Of a stretch of 64,000 bases of DNA, positions 14,001 through 26,100 are shown piece by piece. The stretch is from the NCBI RefSeq assembly GCF_964340395.1, contig NC_135565.1:16444209-16508208 (forward strand), read 5' to 3'. The position numbers and the translations under genes were made by a program. Positions within the stretch are counted from its first letter, which is position 1. Every line of letters begins with the position of its first letter. This DNA comes from Glandiceps talaboti (lineage: Eukaryota; Hemichordata; Enteropneusta; Spengelidae). The notes below the pieces were generated by a model. The model had not been told where the DNA came from, searched no databases, and worked only from the letters and a program-made list of their open reading frames with translations.

Positions 14001-17000
14001 GTATAATGTGATGGATTGGATTATTTTCCAGTGATATACCAAATACGTGACTACTTCAATAAATGATATGATTATGATCAGTGGACCCCTCAAGTCTGAG
14101 TAGTTCTACAAATTTGTGTTCGTATGCTGTTTTTGGTCGTATCGTATTCGTTGTCTCATATCAAAGTTGCATGACTGTTTATGTACATATTTCAACTCTG
14201 TAGTAATATTCTAGATAGCCAGTCTATCGGGGTGGGAGTGGGGGGCTCGGATAGGTAATGATGGGTACAGGTGTAAACTTACCTAGTCCTGCTTGTAGAC
14301 GGTGCACGGGTCTATATTACTGACACAACCCTGAGGGACAATTGTCAGAATCGAGTCCCGGATTACTCCGTCCGTATGCAAGCAGGACTAAAACTTACCC
14401 TGCCAGATTCAAATTACAACCAGAAACGCTACAAAAATTCAAAAAGTGGGGGACAAAAGTCTACATTTCAGCCAAAAACTAGGTAAAATACCTACATTCT
14501 GCCTGAAAACAGGAGTCGAAAGACTCAGAAAAAATTTTGCAACCTGGAAATTATGTTTCCAGAAAATCTTGGAAGAAATTGAAAATCGGAATTACATTGT
14601 CCACATATGGGGTCAAAGGTCGTAAACGCGTCCGAAGACGGGGTCACAATTCCACGTGTACTGTAATTATGAGCTCATCATCTGCACAAACGTACGGTCT
14701 ATTTAACTTTATTTCTATTAATACGGTAGCTCACAAAAGTGACGAAGTCAAGACGGATACCTGGCGAAAGCTTGGTGAGCTAAGTATTTCTTGGTGCAAA
14801 ATGAAGTTAAATTTACAAACATGTTCAACTACATATTTCAACTCTATCAGACATATTGTGAGTTGCCAGTCTATGTTGCTGGATAGTGATTCTGTCGCGG
14901 CATTAGTTTCACCATTCTCGCTACTTCACTATAAATAATATAGTGAAACAAGTTCATCGGAGTCACCGATCCAGTCATATAGACAGGCTATGTTGTGAAC
15001 AATTTCTCAGGCTATGGGATCCTTTGTCCGTTTGTCATTATTGAGATGGTAACATAGGTTTTGTAACCCCGTGTCATTTCGGATGTCGAAAGTGCAACAG
15101 CTGAGACTAATATCCTGCCGAATTAAAATACATATCATTTTGCAATCGGTTTGATCACAAGACAGCTGTGGTTATACACGGTTTCCATATAAATAACGTT
15201 GACGTGAGTCAAGTGGTTGACCAATGTTACATAAATGATTATACTAAATTATCACAACAGTTTACTGATTGTGAAGTACAATGAAGTAAGGCGATGATAC
15301 GTACAAGTACAAATACAGTACACCAATCTAAGTTTACATTCTACACATACCTGTGACTAGACCTAAAGTAAACGGAATTATAAAAGCTTGTGTTTTATAG
15401 TTTCGGGTTCGTTTTGATTTGTACACCACAAAATAATAGGGTGTATCACCCCCGGGGTCAAATTCTAATCGAACTTGGAGACCTTTAATCCTCAAAACAA
15501 ATGTCGTTTTATCGATATCTATAGAGACCTGGTTTACACACAGCTGGTGTTTGGTGACATGTGTATCCATACGCCACAGATTGGTTCTTCTTTTGAAACG
15601 GAATATTGTGAGTTCTAAATAAAATCATACAATTTTAATTCACTTGACATTTACAAGCGGATTAGCACCAAGTACACATCTATACATTAGTTTATACAGT
15701 CCCAGGGGCATTATAAAACATGCCCGTCGATGTAAGATATTATATAAACATGACAAAAAAGTATCGTCGTATTAAAAACCATGTATGAGCCCCTTAAGCT
15801 TCACAACGGCGCAAAGGTGTATGTCGTTGCTGCAGTTCGAATATATATAGTGTATTCTGACTTGTCAATAAATGCAAAATTCTTGCTCAAACTTCGGAAA
15901 TACGAAAATACGAAAAATTCAACTTTATTCCATGTTTTTTCCTCTCGTACTTTGAAGGTTGTAAATTTTTTGAAGTAGTTGATGATAGCAGGGCGAAATT
16001 ATTCAAGTTTAACCCTTTTAAAAAGACCCGAGACATTCTTAATTATTCTGAAAAATAAACTATACAAATATACTTGATAAATACAACTCCTCTGGGAAAA
16101 AAGAAGAAATTTCACAAAAAATTACAAAATTTCACAAACGAGAAATCAAATGAATGATTCGATTTAAACTTGGGTGTAGTGGTAACAGAAACTTCGTTGG
16201 TTATTTCCCCAAGAATGGACGAGATACTGTCATGTGTCAATGTAACACCTATCGTATACACAATATAAGCCCATCAAGAAGTATGTGTACCAAAGTTCTT
16301 TCATTTGAACCAAGCATTCTTGAGAAAATTAAGACACATTCAGACAGACAGACAGACAGACAGACAGACGGGCGGGCGGGCGAATGGACGGACGGACAGA
16401 CAGACAGACAGACATACAGACAGACAGACAGGCAGGCAAGCAGACAGACAGACAGACAGACAGACAAACAAACAGACAGACAGACAGAGACAGATAGACC
16501 CAAAACATTAGCATTTCCACGGAAGGTAAAAAGCAAGTCATTGTCAACTTACCTTAAATGATACCTTATTACACTTGGCCTTGGTAAGTACAATCCATAA
16601 AGGTAAAAACCAAGTCATTGTCAACTTACCTTAAATGATACCTTATTACACTTGGCCTTGGTAAGTACAATCCACAAAGGTAGAAACCAAGTCATTGTCA
16701 TCTTACCTTAAATGATACCTTATTACACTTGGCCTTGGTAAGTACAATCCATAAAGGTAAAAACCAAGTCATTGTCAACTTACCTTAAATGATACCTTAT
16801 TACACTTGGCCTTGGTAAGTACAATCCATAAAGGTAAAAACCAAGTCATTGTCAGCTTACCTTAAATGATACCTTATTACACTTGGCCTTGGTAAGTACA
16901 ATCCACAAAGGTAAATCCATCAAATCCATCAATACTTCCTCATTCAGTTCAAGGTTATGAAGTTCGCCCTCTCCCTTTAAAGTACTGATATTAATCTTGT

Positions 17001-17618
17001 CCGGAGACAAATTCTTGGCGAACCTGTAAATAAAGGAAAAATAACAATGTAGCCTAATAATACTTAATTCTCAGACCAGTAATAATGGTCTGAGAGCTAA
17101 CAATGACAAGGAAATGATACTAAGACATCTGCTGATTCGGAATAAGGCAAAGAATTTACGTTTGCACATTAGTATCCATCACGTCTGATAATTGCATCTC
17201 CCAAAGCTACGTACGTGAAGGAAATTACAAATAGAACTCGTTGCAGTGCCATACTGGTTACCGATGTGATTAAGATCATAATAACATGATCCTCGAATTG
17301 AGCTAACAAATGTCTGGTATTTCCCACCAATCCCGTTGTGCATTTGACTGCACGTCTCTAGGCGAATCTGTGTCCTTCCGAGTCATAAGAAATCCTCCAA
17401 TTAACTTCAAAAGAAAGGGTAGACTCGTAGTAATACTAAATATCAAGTAACCGGCTATAAAAGTGCTGAAAACTGTGCAATACTAGTGAAAGACAACTGG
17501 TATTCGGATGTCTGTTAATATATTTGGATATATTTATTTTTAAAGAAGGTAAGTCATCAGAAATATCGAAGTTAAAAAAAACTCCGAAAAATGTGGAATA
17601 CAAGTGATGAATATAATA

Positions 17619-17706
<88 letters not shown>

Positions 17707-20127
17707 ATTTAATTAGATATTTCTATTTTTATTTTAAATTCAAAAGATAGAAGGTAGTCATCAGAAATATCGAAGCCAGTTACCAGAAAAAAACGTTGAA
17801 CACTGTAGTACACAGGTGACACTAGTAAATAAAAATATTCGACTATATATACCAGGTTTAATTAGCTCGAGTAGAGTAAGGATTTAAGGATGATCTTTTT
17901 CATCAGCTAGTACAGATCTAGTGTTATCAATCAAGATTGTAGACATAATTAACCGACTTCTTGTTAAACTAGTTAACGTTTACGTTAGATTACGTGGTCC
18001 GAGTTCACTCAAATGGTGTGCACAGTATTTTCAGAAGCATCTCACGAAATCATGTTTAACAGATCCGGTACACCCTGTGTCACGATGCCAGCCGAATGTG
18101 CTACGAGGGCTGTCGAAGACGTAGTCTATGACGTCATCGCCAGAGGGATTAAGACGTGCTGGAATCCCGTTATTATATGTTATCCTCCTGGTATTTAGCC
18201 ATACTAAGCTAGTCCCTAGCAAATATATGCACCATTTAGTTGCTGATTATGATAGTTTCGATTATTTGGAGTATGTTATATCCTGAATTTAATGTGTGAT
18301 TTTTTCCTACCGTACAAACGTTTTGAACAGATAAATTTTACGACAGCATTTTTCTGTCTATTCTGGTTCCATAATAAAAAAAAATATTCTATAGTGGTTT
18401 TAAATTCTAAAGAGTCCATTCACTGTCTCAATGGCTATAGCACACATACCAGACGATTCTCAGGCACACTTACAGACACTTTTGAGTCATGAGTTAAAAG
18501 TTTATCGTCGTAAACCACAGCCTCTTTTACGGCACCGTCCAAAAGCACCGCAAAATTTCGGCTTCCTATTTTCAGAGTTTATGTCTCCTTTGGTTTCCAA
18601 AATAAGCTGATTGTGAATTTATGGCAAAATTGTTAAAATTGACAAGACTACTAAAAGATAAAATTTACAAAACCAGCGGCCATCAACTTTTGCAATATAT
18701 CAGGATCACACATATAAATACAAAGATTATTAATACTTTTTAAAATTCCGGTCGTATTATCCATCGCATTCAAACACAATTCAGTCAGTAGGAATGGTAT
18801 GTGCCAATTATCCATTGAAGGAAGGAATTATGGATCGGGAAAAGAAACTACATTTTTCATCATCTGTGTCATGTACATTGATTACTTCCATACAGCAGAT
18901 GGCCGGCAGGGAGGAATACTCTCTAATGACTTTACCCTGTCAATAGACACATAACACGGGACAATTAATCTTGACATACATAATAGTGTATGTGTCCTGT
19001 GGTGATATCTCCTACGTCAATATGAGGACAGCCCCTGGGAAGAAGTTGACACCGGTAATGCTTAAACACGTAACGAAATAACGTGGCAATCTATTTAAAG
19101 GAATGTGTCTTCTAGTATATCATAAAATTAATCTAATTTAGTATTATAATGGATAATCTGAGAGTAGCATAGCCTTGCTTGCAGATAGAGTACGGGACTC
19201 GATTCTGACAATGTCTGTTGAGGAGATGGACAATGTCCGAATCAAGTCCCGACTTAGTCTTACTCCGTGTGCAAGCAGGAAAAGAGAGGGACGTTGTCAG
19301 AATCGAGTCCCGACTTACTCCGTCTGCAAGCAAGACTAGAGAGGAGAGACGTTGTCAGAATCGAGTCCCGACTTACTCCGTCTGCAAGCAAGACTGGGAC
19401 TCTGAGCACCACTGCAATGGTCTCGGGTTTAACCACGCTTACATATCAAACCTCTGCAGAAATTAAGTCATGTAATTTGAGACCGTTCATACATCTGTAA
19501 TCGTACATACATTTTGTCAAGTCATCAATATAAAACTATCATTCTGATTTAGATTTATTATAGTATTATAAGCATTTACATGCACATATTCTTCAGTCAA
19601 GTTGCGAGTGAAAACATACTACATAAAAATCAAAGTTCTGTTCTCCCGAATGTCATTTTACAAATAACAGTTACATGCTATTTCCATAGATAACATTGTA
19701 AACTCTTTCTTTATTCATTATCATGTCTTATTAGTCTAATCGTGGTATTACCAGACCCGAATTCGTGCCAAGAATATAATGCGACAAGATGAGTCACCGC
19801 TGTGACGTCATATCAGGACTACACAAACTTTGATGGTGTCAGATGACGAGAAAATATATAGTTCACTTCATTCAAAATGCAATGCTTTAAGAATTCGCAA
19901 ATCGGTTCTATCTCTCTGTTCAAGGTTAATATATTGTGTTGGAATATTAGTTCATCTTCTTTTTCCGAACACATGAACTAACTATATCTACCAAAAGGAT
20001 AGCACGATAATTGAGCAATGTTAGAATTGATAGTTCCAACAATGACATTTTAAATTATTGAATTTAGTCCATCAGCAAATTATCTTGTGAGAATTGGATT
20101 TCGAAGAGTAACCGAACATGCACTGTA

Positions 20128-20176
<49 letters not shown>

Positions 20177-23100
20177 ATACTTGCACAGAAAGAGGGCAGA
20201 TAAAACCCATACTGATTTTCTTGTAACCTTTTTGATGGTTCAGTGTTGAATTTAACAACTATACCTCATGTAATGGCTGTTGACATGGTAACGCAAAGTG
20301 CATAATATAACTTTTAATTTCCTTTTTTAAAAATTGGTACAATCTCTTATTTGAATTTCACTAGAAAATTGAAGAGAAATGCATTGGACACAGAACTAAT
20401 GTTGTCTAATTGTGTAAATATGGTTGACGAAAATCCATGAAATATTTCGTTATAAATGACTACCGTTTCGGTTGGTGCAACATCCGTCATAACTATGTGT
20501 GGAAACTTGTAAATGGGGCAAAATTTAAACACTTGACGTACAATTTTTGTCGAGAATATGCGATGTATATTAATTCACTTTCATTTAGCCTAGGCTAGTG
20601 TAATGCTCATTTTGTCCTAGTTTTACGAGATAATGAGTATTTTATACAGCTAATGGACTTGACCTTGGATAAAGCTAAAAATATGCTCTACTTTGATTGT
20701 ATTGATTATATTGTAATAAATCAAGGAGTTTGTTTGTTTGCACCTAATAAACTCATGATCATGTAATCACCATGGCTAGTATATTTTACGTACATATGAC
20801 CTGGTTTCGTGACGTCACCTGTGGGGTTATTGCGGGGGGGGGGGGGGTATGTTGGTGTCTTTTTGTATTCACTATTCTATTTGACAATCGCTCTGTTGGA
20901 AAGCTTCAGGAAGTATGGTGGACCGTGGACGGTGCGTGGGCCAATGTACGTATGTACGTGTCGGAATCGATCCTTCCACCCAACTCCATAGTTCCTCTAG
21001 CTGTCATAGGATTAGTGTTTTGAGAAGGTTAGACTGTATTCCACCTACGTACATTGCTTTTCAGCTTTCAACACAGACCCTAGTAGTACTAGTAGATATG
21101 TGTTTTCAATGACAAGTGGTCATTTTTTTTCCTCGGCTGCGTGTGCACTAACTTTTTTGGGGGTAGAAGGTGTATGCCGAAAATTCCTGCCAATGAAAGT
21201 TTTTGCAAGTATTGCCCTTCAGTTGTTGAAGATGAATATCATTTTATTATTCACTGCCCACAATACGAAAATGAGAGAGAGGTTTTATTTTCTTCGATAT
21301 CTTTGAAATGTGCTTATTTTATTACTTTAAACAGTCAAGAGAATTTTTTGTATATTCTAAGTTCAGATGATAAACTTCCTTTTGCCAAATTCCTTTTAGA
21401 TATATCTCGAAAGGGTATCCAGTCAAAACGTCCCCGGGTCAAAACGTCCCCGGTTTCCATAAGTCAAAACGTCCCCGGGTCAAAACGTCCCCACGTCAAA
21501 ACGTCCCCGTCTTTCCATTTTCCTCGACCCAAACTATTTGTGTGTGAGTGTGTGTGTGTGTGTGTGTTACATTATATCCTTATTTCTTACTATTTCTTAC
21601 ATCACAATACAGTAATGTGACTGCGTACCCACCTCAGGTGCCCAAAATACGTTTATGCGTTTATGCGTAATCATTGTCTTGGGCAACCATCACTTTATTT
21701 ACGGGAAATCAGACAGATTTGAGGTCGTAAAAGTCCTCCAATTTTTATGAAAATGAGCATGTAAATCACGAACAGAAAATGGTTCGGAATATGGGCATCG
21801 ATACTTGACCGTGTTTTAGGGAAGGAACGGAAACTGTTACACAGTCAAGTCTCTTGGTTAAATTTTGGTCATACCCGAGGACGTTTTGACCCGGGGACGT
21901 TTTGGTCATACCCGGGGACGTTTTGAACCGGGGACGTTATGACTGGTAACCCTCGAAAGATATCCTCAGCAGACAAGTAATGTGTATTGTATTTTTGTCT
22001 TGTATTGTATTGTGTTTACTATACCATGCTTTCCACAGCATGTTGTTAAGTAATAAAGAATTATCTACTAACTAGCTATAGAAGTATTGTCGCCATGGGT
22101 TGATACATATAGCCAGTGGAGACTTCTCCAATGTCTATGGTTGATAACACTTTACATCACACCCAAGGCTAGTCTATCAGCTAGCCCTCGGATGTTCTTC
22201 TGATAAAATACGACACACAGCCGAACGACGCTATCGAGGATGGAACATCGGGCAAGCCCTCACATGCGAACTTCGTTCGCTTATAGTTATAGCATCGAAA
22301 GAAAGCCCGAACGTCTAGCAGCAAGACTAACCCAAGGCCAAAGACCATGTTGATAAGATTGTATTTATTCAGTATTGTCAGTTTGTATGGGTGGCTCCCA
22401 AAGTAGCTTCACAACAACTACAGGTCAAAGGTCATTGACTGACCTGTTTACGACTAGTCGACTGTTCATGGATGGATTAATGAGAATACATCCATGGACA
22501 GTTCAATAGTGACGTACGTATACGTACGTACCCATATGCATGGCTCAAAACACAATAATACAGAGACTAGTGAAGAAGATAAAAGCACATTGAAAATCGA
22601 TACCTTCGGAATGTTGTTTAGAATGTACAGGGAATTCGATGCCGTAATATGTACACGATATTTTACGTCGTGTTTACAGCGTGACTAGACTGTCGAAATA
22701 CATCCACGAAATGAAAATGTTGACTAACAAAAAATCCCCAACAACATCCTAGGTTTGACCTCCCGAGGATGACGCAATGAAGACATGACTCGTTTCGTGT
22801 AAACATGTTTTTTGTGGGTTTTTTTTGTATTTACATGTGATATTAGGGTTCATGCTACGAGTCCGTTCATGTTGTCATGGTTACCGTTGAGGGTAGAAAT
22901 GGGCCTTCTAGTTCTGTAGTGATAATCTACCCTTCTTTCAACCAATGTTCAGAGTACCCTTCTATCGCCAGAAGAATTTCCAAAAACCTGTATTTGCATT
23001 GTTGTCTGCAATTTCTACGAAAAATGTGGTAAGTTTGGTAAACTATACCGGGGCAGTTCAATGGTTAAAACTATAAATCACACACACACCACACAACTAT

Positions 23101-26100
23101 CACTTTCATCTCACTCACATATGTCGACACTGTCCCATGTGAACGAGTTGTTTTTATTCAACCTACAGTCGTCTGGTGGTCTATTTTCATTGCGTGTCTG
23201 TCCACGAGTCAGCTATATAAAGAACACAACTTTAGCTGGTTGTACACGTGGATGTTTGTTTCTATTTATCAGTTGGAATAATTATTTGCTGACATCGCTT
23301 GCAAACAACTTTTCATAACTAAAAACAGAATAACAATAAACATACAATGGCTCAATTTATGCATACACGTCAACAATACGTTCTCTATACAATAATGAGG
23401 TAAATGGGAATTCGGCTCAATAATTATGCATTTATGTTTGCATTATCCGGTAATAATTTTGAAAACAATTTCCGAAATTTAAACAGACATATGTCAACCT
23501 GAGATACTATAAAATAAATAGCACATAAAAGTCTGAGTTTTCATCCCGTATGGTGTCCATTATGATTTGTCTTGTTATGAGTTTATAATCTATACAGATT
23601 AACACACATTATAATTTATATTCTTGATGTCAGTATGTTCTCTATGATCATATCAACAACAAATATATATTTTAGCCTACCTGTAGACTCGAAGGACTAA
23701 CGATACTACACTATTTGCACTCCCCTACCTGACATTTTGATTTGTGCATTTTCGCTCCTCCATCTCAAGCAAACAATCAACAAATCAATATGTCAGTTAG
23801 GATAGAACAAATAGTGTAATAGCGTTAGTCCTTCAAGTAGTCTACAGGTAGACTAGCAATATTTGGGTGCATCATGATAAAAAAAGTCATCAAATAATTT
23901 AAACACGTATGTATGTATGTATGTATGTATGTATGTATGTATGTATGTATGTATGTGTGTGTGTGTATGTATGTATGTATGTATGTATGTGTGTGTAGTA
24001 GGTAGGTAGGTATGTGTGTATGTATGAATGTGTGTATGTGTGTATGTATGTATGTATGTATGTATGTATGTATGTATGTATCCGTCCATTTGCCCATCCA
24101 TCCATCCATCCATCCATCCATCTATCTATCTATTGAGTTTTGATATGAGTTAGGCAGTCCACACAGGTGACTAACATTTTAAAAACTATAAACACTGACC
24201 CAAAACACATGATAATCATTCAAATGTCATATTCATAATAATTCATAAAAGGTTTATCTCTAAGAGTGATGCTACTGATTGCATGGTTATTTGTAATGAT
24301 TTGAAATATTTCAATACTAAGAATAACAACATTTGAATTTACTATATGTACAAGTTTTAGAAAATAAATTTTCTTTAGAAAATAAACAAATATTAAATAT
24401 TGAAATGTCATAATGCTTGATATAAAGGAAACAACACCAAATAAAATCAGAATTGGCATACGTCCCTCTAAAGTAGCAGTATAGATTAGAATTGGGTATT
24501 TATTTTGGAATTTTCATTGATAAGAAACTTTGCTGTCTTTCTACTTGAAAAAAACAATGTGAAAAACATATACCAATGCCTTGTTTGTAACAGATGCAAA
24601 AAGTGTTAAAAAGAATGTTATTGTATATACAATAACAAACACTTTTTTTTTAAAGTGTACTTGTTTTTGCAATTTATTGAGTTACAAACAAGGATGTGTA
24701 TATATTATTTCACATTGTTTTTTCAAGTAGAAAAATATAGTAAAGTTGTTTTATCAATTAAATTTCCAAAATAAATACCCCAAATCTAAAATTCATATGG
24801 CCTGTTTTCGGTGTTGATATGTTACTGCCAATAGTTCTTGTATCAGAGTAACTAACACAATAGCAGCCAAAACAGGCCAATATACACATAAGTAATAACT
24901 TGTAGCAATAAAGTAACAATAAAAGGCTGTGCATTTGATAACACGTGTCTATCTGTAATAGAATAAATTTAATTTGCATTAAAGTTAATTAATTAACTAC
25001 ATGTACATACAAAATGTGATAATCGAGTTTTATCAAATTTCTCACGGCCAGGCAGCATGGCCTATCACAATTCAAATCGTATCTATATTACATTTATAAA
25101 ACGATCGTGTGAATTACAAATCATAACATTGTCAAGCAATATTACAATAACATTTTTATAACATTTTATTATAATGGAGAGCTGGGGAATAAATTACGCG
25201 TATGATGAATTACCCCCCCCCCCCCCCCACTAAATATCTCTCGGAGGTTTTAAGAATTGCATCGATTTCAACATGGAATGGGTTTTTTAGAATGGGTGAC
25301 CTTGCGATGCGGATCAACAACTGACAATTCCGGGGGTCACCTTCCCGTTGATGACTAATCTTGTTATCGGGGTTCTATCTGTGGTCTGAGGTTCTATGGG
25401 TAGCAAATAATTGATTGTGGATAGAACCTACATGTTGAAATAACATGATTAGTCACGCCTGACTCGATATTTTACACACGTATGATAAAACATGAACGTC
25501 ATCGCGGTATATGGCTACATACATGGATACATTGTATCGATGATGGATACGAACACATTTAGAACGGACCCTGGAATCGATCGACGTGTCATACACCCAT
25601 TACACGTATCTCCTACCCCCTCTTCGTACATACTAGTACATACAAATTGCGCAAATATAAATTGGGCGAATGACAGGCTATAGGGGTGGCAGTTACACGA
25701 ATGTTGTACAAGTTAGACATGTGATCGGCAGTGTCTGACATCTTCGGTTTGTACGGGTCAGTGTAATCATTGTGCGGTCATGCTGTAGGGGTCAAGGGCT
25801 GGGCTATGCTATGCGGTATGGTTATCATCGCCGAGATAACATACTAATCATGCTAATCGCCAATATGTCAACGTTGAAAGAGCATGAACTAAAATAGCTT
25901 TGATTTAGATTGAGACTGAGCCACCGTCAAAAGTGCGTACGAAGTGCATTTGGGCATAAAATCCGAGGCATCGTCGTAATGAACACCTTTTGCGAGAACA
26001 GTAGACCGTTCCCTAAGAGTTACAGCGGAGAAGCTGGCTTACGAGAACGATCAAAACTTTTCCGTTGTAAACGTACATGTACGTAGGACCCATGATTACA

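Larger units (their letters stand above)
10768..16860 (-). other. Copy L intron 2
   Basis: A 6.1-kb intron. It holds an (AC)n tract at about 11060-11083, a short foldback repeat at 11141-11228, a G10 run near 12461, a 106-bp terminal-inverted-repeat element at 14284-14389, an orphan minus ORF with a splice donor (15351-15570) and an (ACAG)n tract at 16338-16490. Several small plus-strand ORFs around 12.9-14.9 kb resemble nothing I recognise. Confidence 0.55.

Noticed and set aside
16154-16561. 135-codon plus-strand ORF
   Set aside because: Driven by the (ACAG)n tract and the 77-bp array; opposite strand to the real exon.
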